From: Polaromonas sp.
GTDB lineage: Bacteria; Pseudomonadota; Gammaproteobacteria; Burkholderiales; Burkholderiaceae_C
DNA: 8,904 nt
Assembly: GCA_014376885.1 (NCBI GenBank)
Contig: JACMQR010000194.1
Coordinates: forward strand, 1-8,904
Direction: 5' to 3'
The notes below the pieces were generated by a model. The model was not told the origin of the DNA. It was given only the letters and a program-made list of their open reading frames with translations, and made no database searches. This document shows, one piece after another, positions 1 to 6,483 of the stretch (positions are counted from its first letter, which is position 1; every line of letters starts with the position of its first letter). The translations under genes were made by a program, and so were the position numbers.

Positions 1-1
1 A

Positions 2-1651
2 CTGCCGCAAATCAGCCTGGCCGGCGAGGCGGCCCTGCCGTCGACCGTGGAGGTGCTGGTGAACAATGCGCGCCGGCTCAGCCAGCCGGTGCAGCCCGGG
101 CCGTTCGAGCTGAAGAACGTTCCGGTGGTGACCGGGGCGGGTCAGCTCAATCTCGTGGTGCGCGACCTGCTGGGCCGCGAAACGGTGGTCAGCCAGAGTT
201 ACTATATGGCGCCGCGCTTGCTGACCCCTGGCCTGAAGGATTTCTCCCTTGAGGCGGGCTGGCTGCGCACCGGCTACGGGCGCGACACCGCCTATGGCGA
301 TGGTTTTGGCGCGGCGACCTGGCGCCAGGGGCTGACCAGCAGCCTGACCGGCGAGGGCCGGCTGGAGCTGCAGCCGGGCCGCGGCGCCGCCGGCGTCGAG
401 CTGGCCGGTGTGCTCGGCGCCTGGGGCGCGGGCCGCGCGGTCCTGGCCACAGCCGCAGGCGACCGCCAGGGGCATGCCGAGCGTGCCCATCTGCTGCAGC
501 TGGGCCTTGAGCGCAGCACGCCCACCGGTGGCGGTGCGCTTCAGTACGAACACGCCAGCCGGGGTTTTGCGCCATTTGGCGAGGCCCTGGGCCCGGTTGC
601 GGTGGCCCAGCGCGCGCGCGCGCGCTGGCTGGCCAGCCTGGGCGGGTCCCTGGGCAGCAGTCCCGTGAGCGGCGGCGTGAGCTATGTTCAGCAAAGCCGA
701 TGGGACGGCGAGCGCGTGCGGTCGTTCGGCCTGGGGGCCGGTGTGGCGCTATGGCAGCATGCCAGCCTGAGCTTGTCGCTCAACAAGCGGCTTGACAGCG
801 ACCGGGCCTGGAGCGCCGGCATCACGGTCAGCCTGCCGCTGGAAAACGGCATCTATACCGCACTGCGGATCGAACGCGCCGCGGCAGGCGCGCCGAGCGG
901 CGCCGTGTTGGCTTCCTACAACCCCCCTGACGGATTGGGCCTGGGCTGGCATGCAGAGGCCTCGGCGCAGCCAAGCCAGCGCGCCAGCGCAGGCCTGCAG
1001 GGCAACACCAGCCAGGCTCAATGGGCACTGGATCTGGTCAGCGATGCACGCGGCCAGGTGGCTGCGCGCGCGAGTGGACGCGGCACGCTGGGATGGCTGG
1101 CGGGCATGCCGTTTGCGTCGCGCGCGGTGGGTGGTGGGAGCTTTGCCGTGGTCGAGGTGGCCGGGCTGCAGGGCACGCTGGAGGGTGTGCCCGTGATGCG
1201 CAATCACCAGCTGGTGGCCAGGACGGATGCGCGCGGCCGGGCTTTGGTGACCGGGCTGCTGCCATGGCAGCAAAACCGCATCGAGATTGACCTGCTGGAC
1301 CTGCCGCTTGACGTGGAAGTGGGTCAAACCGTGCAACAGGTAACGCCCTATGCGCGCAGCGGGTCGGTCGTGCGGTTCGAAGTGCGCCGCACGCGCCAGG
1401 CGCTGGTCGTGCTGCATCAGCCAGGCGGCGAGCCCGTGCCCGCTGGCGCGCAGGTGCGCCTGCTGCCGGAAGGGGCTGTATTCAGGGTGGGCCGGCGCGG
1501 CGAGGTGTGGCTGGTGGATCTGGCCGCTGAACGCCAGCGCTTGCAGGTGCGCTGGCCAGGCGGCAGTTGCCAGCTTGAATTGACAGAACTTCCCGCCAGC
1601 AGCACCGCCGGCAAGATCGGCCCGCTGGTCTGCATCAAGGATACACAATGA
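2..1651 (+). CDS. Outer-membrane usher of an archaic (Csu/spore-coat-U type) chaperone-usher pilus, 5'-truncated by the window
   Basis: The frame is open from base 2 with no start codon of its own, so the first visible GTG (47) is internal. The 549 visible residues are the C-terminal part of an usher, the outer-membrane pore that takes chaperone-bound pilus subunits and extrudes the fibre. The window opens in plug/barrel sequence (VEVLVNNARRLSQPV, PGPFEL), followed by alternating beta-barrel strands. Near nt 1135-1320 comes the usher C-terminal domain (GGSFAVVEVAG, ARTDARGRALV, NRIEIDLLDLPLDVEV), then a last beta domain with two cysteines close to the end. Ushers of this class usually have about 800 residues, so roughly 250 are missing upstream. 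The TGA overlaps the ATG of the next gene (ATGA), implying translational coupling. The class call rests on the neighbouring SCPU subunits. A chaperone gene is expected upstream but not visible. Confidence 0.9.
   Translation: MPQISLAGEAALPSTVEVLVNNARRLSQPVQPGPFELKNVPVVTGAGQLNLVVRDLLGRETVVSQSYYMAPRLLTPGLKDFSLEAGWLRTGYGRDTAYGDGFGAATWRQGLTSSLTGEGRLELQPGRGAAGVELAGVLGAWGAGRAVLATAAGDRQGHAERAHLLQLGLERSTPTGGGALQYEHASRGFAPFGEALGPVAVAQRARARWLASLGGSLGSSPVSGGVSYVQQSRWDGERVRSFGLGAGVALWQHASLSLSLNKRLDSDRAWSAGITVSLPLENGIYTALRIERAAAGAPSGAVLASYNPPDGLGLGWHAEASAQPSQRASAGLQGNTSQAQWALDLVSDARGQVAARASGRGTLGWLAGMPFASRAVGGGSFAVVEVAGLQGTLEGVPVMRNHQLVARTDARGRALVTGLLPWQQNRIEIDLLDLPLDVEVGQTVQQVTPYARSGSVVRFEVRRTRQALVVLHQPGGEPVPAGAQVRLLPEGAVFRVGRRGEVWLVDLAAERQRLQVRWPGGSCQLELTELPASSTAGKIGPLVCIKDTQ
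610..625. repeat. (GC)8 dinucleotide tract inside the usher gene
   Basis: Sixteen bases of pure alternating GC encode part of AQRARARW in the usher barrel. It is a simple sequence repeat. Gain or loss of a unit would shift the frame, and alternating GC is a Z-DNA-prone sequence. It may also be just Arg/Ala codon bias in a GC-rich gene. Confidence 0.7.
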
Positions 1652-2151
1652 CCCGATTCCTCAAACGCTGTCCGGCCGTCATGGTGCTGCTGGCCTGGTT
1701 CACCGCCGGGCAGGTGCAGGCCGGCTGCACCGCCAGCTCCAGCGGGCTGGCGTTCGGGGTCTACCCAACGCTGGGTTTCGCTGGCCAGCTGGGTTCGGCC
1801 GATGTGACCAGCACCGCCAGTATCAGCATAGCCTGCCAGGGCATGCCAGCCGGCAGTTTCTACACGCTCGCTCTGGGCCCGAGCGCGGCCGGCAGCGGTA
1901 ACCGTATCGGCACCCGCTACCTGGCCAACACCCGGGGTGGCGACCTGATGGCCTTCAATCTGTTCACCGATGCGAACCGTACCGTCGTCTGGGGCGACGG
2001 CGTGACAGGCGCGCTGATCCGTGGAACGCTGGACGCCGGTGGCAGCCATTCGTCGGTGGCGGTGTACGGCAAGATTCCAGCTGGTCAAAGCACGCTCAGG
2101 GCCGGTAGCTTCCTGGGCTCGATGACCATCACACTGACCTACAACCCGTAG
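1648..2151 (+). CDS. Secreted spore-coat-U (SCPU) domain protein, probable pilus subunit or tip
   Basis: This 167-residue protein starts at the ATG overlapping the usher stop. It has a Sec signal peptide: basic MTRFLKR, a hydrophobic core, and probable cleavage after VQA at residue 25. The mature part shows SCPU features: Cys27 and Cys63 as the likely disulfide pair, then a YTLALG strand, the LMAFNLFTDANRTVVWGDG segment, and a C-terminal strand ending in TLTYNP. SCPU proteins are the subunits of archaic chaperone-usher pili such as Acinetobacter Csu. In csu-type operons the gene after the usher encodes the tip adhesin (CsuE), which has two domains and is longer. This one has a single domain, so a tip role is possible but unproven. 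It is co-transcribed and probably translationally coupled with the usher. Confidence 0.85.
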   Translation: MTRFLKRCPAVMVLLAWFTAGQVQAGCTASSSGLAFGVYPTLGFAGQLGSADVTSTASISIACQGMPAGSFYTLALGPSAAGSGNRIGTRYLANTRGGDLMAFNLFTDANRTVVWGDGVTGALIRGTLDAGGSHSSVAVYGKIPAGQSTLRAGSFLGSMTITLTYNP

Positions 2152-2170
2152 ACACGTGCCAAAACGGGAC

Positions 2171-2187
2171 GCAAACAGCCGGTTTGC
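2171..2187. repeat. Perfect 6-bp hairpin just after the first SCPU gene
   Basis: GCAAAC and GTTTGC flank a 5-nt loop, starting 19 nt after the stop of the first SCPU gene. No T-run follows, so it is not a convincing intrinsic terminator. It could protect the 3' end of the usher-SCPU mRNA or weaken read-through into the second SCPU gene. Confidence 0.4.
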
Positions 2188-2212
2188 AGGGTGACATGGC
2201 AACCCAATAGCG

Positions 2213-2276
2213 GACGCTGGCGCCTTTGTCTCGATTTGGTGGTTGGATGACCTGTTAGCAGCCGCGCTCCAGCGTC
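2213..2276. repeat. 8-bp inverted repeat in the leader of the second SCPU gene
   Basis: GACGCTGG (2213-2220) and CCAGCGTC (2269-2276) are perfect inverted copies about 48 nt apart. A further CGC/GCG pairing is possible across a small bulge. It lies 75 nt upstream of the pilin-like start, in the 199-nt gap between the two SCPU genes. It could be a structured 5' leader or an operator-like dyad. The function is unknown. Confidence 0.35.
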
Positions 2277-2350
2277 ACGCCCGTGTGATACGCTGAACTC
2301 AGGGTGAAACACTTGTTCATCCAGAATTCAGGTCAACTACAGGTTTGCCA

Positions 2351-2875
2351 ATGAAGACGATGTTTGGAAGGCTGGCACTTTGCCTGGTTGCTTTGTTGGC
2401 AATGGGCGCGGCCATGGCCGACCCGAATTCCCAGACCTTCAATGTGACGGCCCAGGTCGCGCAGGGGTGCGTGATTCTTGTCAAGACCCACATGACATTC
2501 GGCCTGCTCAATGTGACCTCAGACACCGCCGCCGAAAGCCAGGCCACGTTTGCTGTGACCTGCACCAATGGCTCTGGCGCGATTGCGCTGACCTTCGGCT
2601 CTGCGAATGGCAACAGGGCTGGTGATGTTTCTGCGTTCAAGATGGTCAAAGGCGCGGGCACCACCGCAGCCGAGCGCCTTGTCTACACCCTGTCCAAGGC
2701 CGACAAGGCAATGATTGCCATTGACAAGGCAACCCCTTTCACCGAACTGGTGGCCGATGGAAGCGCCAAGAGCCTGACCATCAACGGAAAAATCGCCGCT
2801 GCGGCCAAAAAGGGGGTCATGACCGGCACCTACACTGACACGGTGACCATGACGGCGACATACCCCGTTCTTTGA
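2351..2875 (+). CDS. Secreted spore-coat-U (SCPU) domain protein, pilin-like
   Basis: The start is ATG 2351: AGG at 2341-2343 lies 7 nt upstream, whereas an in-frame TTG two codons earlier has no usable ribosome site. The 174-residue product has a Sec signal peptide (MKTMFGR, hydrophobic stretch, cleavage after AMA at residue 23). The mature SCPU/pilin-like beta-sandwich has Cys40 and Cys71 as the likely disulfide, and a closing strand GTYTDTVTMTATYPVL of the kind found in major archaic pilins. Alternating beta strands and many small residues and lysines fit an assembled fibre subunit. The mature N-terminal strand (QTFNVTAQV) would be the donor strand. Unlike the SCPU gene before it, it stands 199 nt downstream with its own leader, so separate or higher expression is plausible. 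A role with the adjacent usher is inferred from position. Confidence 0.85.
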   Translation: MKTMFGRLALCLVALLAMGAAMADPNSQTFNVTAQVAQGCVILVKTHMTFGLLNVTSDTAAESQATFAVTCTNGSGAIALTFGSANGNRAGDVSAFKMVKGAGTTAAERLVYTLSKADKAMIAIDKATPFTELVADGSAKSLTINGKIAAAAKKGVMTGTYTDTVTMTATYPVL

Positions 2876-3090
2876 TGTTGGCCGCCATTCGCCCCGGTAC
2901 CCTGGTAGCTGCGTTCATTCTTGCCAGGCATGCTTGACGTTCCTCGAGCCTGCGACGAACTGGCTGGCGGTGTTTGTAGAGCCGATGTTCACCCGCAAAG
3001 CCTTTGTTGATGTGCGCTTCCATGTTTTTACAGAGGCGGCGGTACAGCTGCCAGCCTTTTGTATGGCGGAGCCTGCGCTCAGGCCGCAAG

Positions 3091-3108
3091 TGCCACGCTG
3101 GCATTTTT
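3091..3108 (+). terminator. Possible weak intrinsic terminator between convergent genes
   Basis: TGCCA-CGC-TGGCA (3091-3103) is followed directly by five Ts (3104-3108). The stem is only 5 bp (6 with a G-T pair) and the site is 215 nt after the second SCPU stop, so efficiency is doubtful. It sits just before the convergent cardiolipin synthase gene ends at 3130. The rest of the gap 2876-3090 holds no gene I can support. Confidence 0.4.
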
Positions 3109-3129
3109 CATGCGCACGCCGGCCACCCG

Positions 3130-4416
3130 TCACAACTGGGACTCCAGCAGCAAGGCCAGCCGCTCCAGCAGTTTTTCCTTCAGGGGCCGGGCTGCCCATT
3201 GCTCATGAGTCACCCGGCGTGAATTCTTCAGGTCGGCTTCGAAGATAACGGTTTGCCGCTGGGCAAAACCAGCATCGTACACATTGAGATTGGCTTCGTC
3301 GTTCAGGCGAAACGAGCGGTTGTCAAAGTTGGTCGAGCCGACCGACACCAGCAGGGCGTCTACGACCATCACCTTGCAGTGGTACATGCTGGGCTGGTAT
3401 TCGTAAATTTCGACACCGGCCTTGAGCAGCGGCCCCCAGGTGCCGCGCGACGCGGCGCGCACGGTGTCGGTGTCGATGATGTCGCCGGGCGTGATGATGC
3501 GGATTTTCACGCCCCGCTCAAGCGCGTTGATCAGCACCCCGGTTGTCATGTCATCAGGAACAAAATAAGCGCTGGACAGGTCGATGGAGGTTTTTGCCGC
3601 CGTGATGGACAACTGGTACATCAGCTGCATGCTTTCGCTGCCGCCTGACGGGGAGCTTGAAAAAACCTGGGCATCAATAGTGCCTGCCGGCGCGATGGCC
3701 GGGAAATAGGCTTCCCCATGCATTACCTTGCCAGTGACCTTGAGCCAGTTTTCCATGAAAACCGCCTGCATTTGCGCAACCACCGGGCCCTCGATGCGGA
3801 AGTGGGAGTCGCGCCAGTGGTCGGCATCCTGGCCGTTGCCGGTCCACTTCGGCGCGATGCCGACGCCGCCGGTAAATCCCACGGCGCCATCGACGACCAG
3901 CAGCTTGCGGTGGGTGCGGTTGTTCAGCCGCGCCAGGTTGTACCAGTTCGGCTTGTGGAACTTGCGAATTTCCACCCCTGCCGCGCGCATCCCGTCCAGC
4001 ATCGATTCGTCAATTTTCGCGCTGCCCAGCCAGTCCAGCAACACATGGACTTTCACGCCTGCCTTGGCACGGTCCGACAGTGCTGTTGCAAATTGACTGC
4101 CGATGTCACCCGACCAGTAAATGTAGGTTTCAAAGGTGATGGTCTGCTGGGCGCCTTTAATGGCGCCCAGCATGGCCGGAAATATCTGGTCCCCGTTGAG
4201 CAGCTCCTGTGCCCGGTTTCCGCCCATCAGGGGCGGCCCCAGCAAGGAGCCAATGGCGCGCCGAAACTGCGGATCCTGGGTCGAGTACAGGCGCGGGATT
4301 TGGTGGCTGACATCCTTTTCGCCGCTGGTGAAATTCATTGCAAGCAGCACGCCGGTCAGTGTCAGGAAAAATGTGAGGCCAACAGCCAGCACAAGGTTTT
4401 TTTTCCTGTTGAACAT
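3130..4416 (-). CDS. Phospholipase-D superfamily cardiolipin synthase, membrane-anchored
   Basis: The 428-residue protein has both HKD motifs of the phospholipase D superfamily: H169-R-K171 with D176, followed by GG at 183-184, and H346-C-K348 with D353, followed by N363. The two half-sites form one active site with a covalent phospho-histidine intermediate. In bacterial cardiolipin synthases they join two phosphatidylglycerols, or phosphatidylglycerol plus another phospholipid. One N-terminal membrane anchor lies at residues 8-27. ClsA has two transmembrane segments and ClsB none, so I do not assign a cls letter. The FETYIYWSGDIG and SSAYFVPDD segments also fit this family. The start at 4416 keeps the anchor, though no strong ribosome site precedes it. 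Its promoter is in the divergent region shared with the pseudouridine synthase gene. Another phosphatidyltransferase activity cannot be excluded. Confidence 0.88.
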   Translation of the reverse strand: MFNRKKNLVLAVGLTFFLTLTGVLLAMNFTSGEKDVSHQIPRLYSTQDPQFRRAIGSLLGPPLMGGNRAQELLNGDQIFPAMLGAIKGAQQTITFETYIYWSGDIGSQFATALSDRAKAGVKVHVLLDWLGSAKIDESMLDGMRAAGVEIRKFHKPNWYNLARLNNRTHRKLLVVDGAVGFTGGVGIAPKWTGNGQDADHWRDSHFRIEGPVVAQMQAVFMENWLKVTGKVMHGEAYFPAIAPAGTIDAQVFSSSPSGGSESMQLMYQLSITAAKTSIDLSSAYFVPDDMTTGVLINALERGVKIRIITPGDIIDTDTVRAASRGTWGPLLKAGVEIYEYQPSMYHCKVMVVDALLVSVGSTNFDNRSFRLNDEANLNVYDAGFAQRQTVIFEADLKNSRRVTHEQWAARPLKEKLLERLALLLESQL

Positions 4417-4435
4417 GCAGGTGGCGTCAGGTCAG

Positions 4436-4464
4436 ATAAGAGGAGTCGACTAGGTGGTTGACAA
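4436..4464 (-). promoter_or_regulatory. Sigma70-like promoter of the cardiolipin synthase gene
   Basis: Read on the minus strand, TTGTCA (4464-4459) matches 5 of 6 of the -35 consensus. After a 17-nt spacer, TCTTAT (4441-4436) matches 4 of 6 of the -10. The first codon lies 19 nt beyond the -10, giving a very short leader. The -35 overlaps a perfect TTGACA on the opposite strand (4458-4463) that has no good -10 at standard spacing. Confidence 0.45.
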
Positions 4465-4509
4465 ACGGGTATGCAGCCCAGGCATTATCAGCGGCAGGGG
4501 CAGCGCTGG

Positions 4510-4524
4510 GGAAAGCCGCTTTCC
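4510..4524. repeat. Perfect 6-bp dyad in the divergent intergenic region
   Basis: GGAAAG-CCG-CTTTCC is a perfect inverted repeat with a 3-nt loop. It lies right after the 8-bp palindrome CAGCGCTG (4501-4508), between the cardiolipin synthase and rsuA starts. It could be an operator or an RNA hairpin in an rsuA leader. No T-run follows on either strand, so it is not a terminator. Confidence 0.35.
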
Positions 4525-4571
4525 TGTAGTTTGGTAGTCCGCCGGCTTGAGATGCCGGGCGACAATAGGCA

Positions 4572-5330
4572 ATGGCCAACACACACATGCAATTGCAGGA
4601 AATTCTTTTTTCTCAGGGCTTCGGCACGCGGCGCGTCTGCGCCGGGCTGGTTCAGCAGGGTTTTGTCGAACTTGCGGGCGTCCCTTATACTGATCCAGCT
4701 ATTGAAATGGTAGCAAAGGAGCTGTGCTTCACGGTCCAGGGCGTGGCCTGGGAGTACCATGAAAAGGCTTACCTGATGCTGCACAAGCCAGCCGGCTATG
4801 AATGCTCGCAAAAGCCCAGCACCTACCCAAGCATCTACACCTTGCTGCCGGCGCCGATTCGCCAGCGCGGCGGCGGTGCGGCGGCCGGTGTGCAGGCTGT
4901 GGGCCGGCTCGACCAGGACACGACCGGCTTGCTGCTGCTGTCGGACGATGGCAAGTTTATTCACCGCATGAGTTCGCCCAAGCACCATGTGCCCAAGGTC
5001 TACGAGGTGACTGCCAAGCACCCGGTCGATGGCCAGCAGGTCGGCAAACTGCTGGCCGGTGTGGTGCTGGACGATGATCCCCGGCCGGTCCGGGCTGCGG
5101 CCTGCGTTCAGACCGGCGAGCGGCAGTTCAGTCTGACCCTGACCGAGGGCAAGTACCACCAGGTCAAGCGCATGGTGGCCGCCGTGGGCAACCGGGTCGA
5201 GGACATTGGCGGGCTGCACCGCTCGCGCATTGGCGCCCTGGACCTGCCAGCCGACCTGCCGCCCGGCGGCTGGCGCTGGCTGACGGCTTCGGACCTGGCG
5301 AGCATTGCCGGCGAAGCGGCGAAAAAATAA
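4572..5330 (+). CDS. rsuA: 16S rRNA pseudouridine(516) synthase, RsuA type
   Basis: This 252-residue RsuA/RluB-family enzyme isomerises uridine 516 of 16S rRNA to pseudouridine during small-subunit assembly. An N-terminal S4-like RNA-binding domain (about 6-60) is followed by the catalytic domain. The signature AVGRLDQDTTGLLLLSDDG contains the catalytic Asp114. The substrate-side motifs SSPKHHVPKVYEV (134-146) and EGKYHQVKRMVAAVGN (192-207) match RsuA more closely than RluE or RluF, from remembered E. coli sequence. Three extra residues seem to lie between GN and LHRSRIG relative to E. coli. The start is uncertain: ATG 4572 has AGG only 2 nt upstream, while ATG 4587 aligns with the E. coli N-terminus but has no ribosome site. 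A GACAAT box at 4561-4566 is close enough to 4572 to suggest a leaderless message. Confidence 0.88.
   Translation: MANTHMQLQEILFSQGFGTRRVCAGLVQQGFVELAGVPYTDPAIEMVAKELCFTVQGVAWEYHEKAYLMLHKPAGYECSQKPSTYPSIYTLLPAPIRQRGGGAAAGVQAVGRLDQDTTGLLLLSDDGKFIHRMSSPKHHVPKVYEVTAKHPVDGQQVGKLLAGVVLDDDPRPVRAAACVQTGERQFSLTLTEGKYHQVKRMVAAVGNRVEDIGGLHRSRIGALDLPADLPPGGWRWLTASDLASIAGEAAKK
4698..4715. repeat. GCTATT-N7-TAGCA element inside rsuA (copy A)
   Basis: A local AT-rich patch in rsuA has the form GCTATT, 7 nt, TAGCA, with GCTA/TAGC as inverted arms. The same pattern with the same spacing recurs at 6497-6514. It is read here as AIEMVA in the S4-domain region. It may be a diverged copy of a dispersed palindromic repeat, or chance. 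Confidence 0.3.
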
Positions 5331-5420
5331 AGCCAGGGTTGCCGCAGGCAGGCGCCCAGGCGCGCGCAGTGCCGGGTAGGGATTTGGGGGCCGGGCGGCA
5401 AAGCAGTCCACACCGGCCGC

Positions 5421-5426
5421 TACACT
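5421..5426 (+). promoter_or_regulatory. Candidate -10 box before the beta-propeller gene
   Basis: TACACT matches 4 of 6 of the sigma70 -10 consensus, 34 nt before the GTG start. No good -35 is visible 16-18 nt upstream. A purine-rich GGAAAG (5440-5445) follows as the likely ribosome site. Position and the operon start support it; the sequence alone is weak. Confidence 0.25.
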
Positions 5427-5454
5427 AAGGGTTGACCGTGGAAAGACCTATTTC

Positions 5455-6483
5455 GTGAATTCCTACTTCCGTTTTGCGACCGCCTGTGTGTGCGCCTTTT
5501 CAGCCTTGTGGGGCATGTCCGCGCTCGGGCAGGCTGCCAAGGCTGCTCCAGCCGCGGCGACTGCGACGGCAACCATCAGCACGCCGGTGTTTGTGCTCAA
5601 TTCGCTGGAAGACAGCGTCAGCGTCATCAATCCGGCCAACTGGACCGAGATCAAGCGCATCGAAACCGGCAAGCAGCCGCATCACCTGTACCTCACGCCC
5701 GACGAAAAATCGGTGATCGTGGCCAATGCGCTGTCCGATTCCCTGACCTTCATCGACCCCAAGACGGCCGAGGTCCAGCGCACCGTGCGCGGCGTGATCG
5801 ACCCCTACCACCTGCGCTTTTCGCCCGACATGAAATGGTTCGTGACGGCCGCCAACCGGCTCAACCATATCGACATCTACCATTGGGACGGCAAGGAGAT
5901 GACGCTGGCCAAGCGGGTGGCCACCGGCAAGACGCCCAGCCATCTGTGGATCGACAGCAAGAGCAGCACGATTTATTCGACCATGCAGGAAAGCGACGAA
6001 CTGATCGCAGTCGACCTGGCCAGCCAGAGCGTCAAGTGGCGCGTCAAGACCGGCTCGACGCCGGCCGACCTGTTTGGCACGGCCAACGACAAACTGGTGC
6101 TGGTGGCGCTCACCGGCGGCGATGGCGTGGAAGTGTATGACGTCAGCGGCAAGGAGCCGGTGCGCACCAAGTTCATCAAGACAGAAGCAGGCGCCCATGC
6201 ATTTCGCGCCCTGGGCGACAAGCGCCATGTGCTGGTCAGCAACCGGGTGGCCAACAGCATCAGCAAGATCGACCTGCAAACGCTTGAAGCGGTCGACAAG
6301 TTTCCTGCTCCGGGCGGCCCGGACTGCATGGATGTGAGCCGGGACGGCAGCCAGATCCTGGTGACCTCGCGCTGGATCCGCAAGCTCACCGTCATCGACA
6401 TCGCCAGCCGCCAGGTGGTGCGTCAAATCAATGTTGGCAGGAGTCCTCATGGCGTCTGGACGCTTGACCACGCACCCCGCTAA
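5455..6483 (+). CDS. Periplasmic YncE/YVTN-family beta-propeller protein
   Basis: The 342-residue protein starts at GTG 5455, with GGAAAG 9 nt upstream. A Sec signal peptide precedes an Ala-rich linker, with likely cleavage after ALG (25) or AKA (30). From residue 44 onward, about seven blades of roughly 40-45 residues repeat a pattern of a V-D/N-P/L strand end, an I-x-TG turn, P-x-H-L, and a VxxAN-type strand. Examples are FVLNSLEDSVSVINP, TGKQPHHLYLTPDE, TGKTPSHLWID and VGRSPHGVWTLD. This is the YncE/cytochrome-d1-like propeller fold, used for binding rather than catalysis; no heme-binding CxxCH is present. Ligand and partner are unknown. The 3' end overlaps the deacetylase gene by 35 nt, and the stop codon sits inside a terminator hairpin. 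A link to the envelope enzymes downstream is inferred from operon structure. Confidence 0.85.
   Translation: MNSYFRFATACVCAFSALWGMSALGQAAKAAPAAATATATISTPVFVLNSLEDSVSVINPANWTEIKRIETGKQPHHLYLTPDEKSVIVANALSDSLTFIDPKTAEVQRTVRGVIDPYHLRFSPDMKWFVTAANRLNHIDIYHWDGKEMTLAKRVATGKTPSHLWIDSKSSTIYSTMQESDELIAVDLASQSVKWRVKTGSTPADLFGTANDKLVLVALTGGDGVEVYDVSGKEPVRTKFIKTEAGAHAFRALGDKRHVLVSNRVANSISKIDLQTLEAVDKFPAPGGPDCMDVSRDGSQILVTSRWIRKLTVIDIASRQVVRQINVGRSPHGVWTLDHAPR
6439..6443 (+). promoter_or_regulatory. Ribosome binding site that fixes the deacetylase start
   Basis: AGGAG lies 5 nt before ATG 6449 and inside the end of the propeller gene. The longer reading from ATG 6431 has no ribosome site and would add six residues before the basic region of the signal peptide. 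This favours 6449. Confidence 0.65.

Noticed and set aside
749..1648. 299-codon open frame on the minus strand, and others antisense to the usher
   Set aside because: The usher frame has family motifs throughout; the antisense translation shows none.
2215..2235. Sigma54-like CTGGCGC...GT upstream of the pilin-like gene
   Set aside because: The -12 GC is missing at the required distance from the -24 GG.
2345..2350. TTG start for the second SCPU gene
   Set aside because: It is only 1 nt from the AGG. ATG 2351 has proper spacing and gives a cleaner signal peptide.
2817..3199. Short minus-strand open frames in and around the convergent intergenic gap
   Set aside because: No recognised family, no ribosome site, overlap with better genes at both ends, and Arg/His-rich shadow-like composition. 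I could not support a gene or a gene remnant here.
3718..4461. 247-codon plus-strand open frame opposite the cardiolipin synthase gene
   Set aside because: The minus-strand gene carries both HKD motifs in frame; this is its shadow.
5339..5401. 7-bp inverted repeat TTGCCGC / GCGGCAA after rsuA
   Set aside because: The loop is about 50 nt and no T-run follows; it is not a convincing terminator.
4488..5411. 307-codon minus-strand open frame opposite rsuA
   Set aside because: rsuA has the catalytic signature in frame; this translation is H/Q/R/A-rich without motifs.
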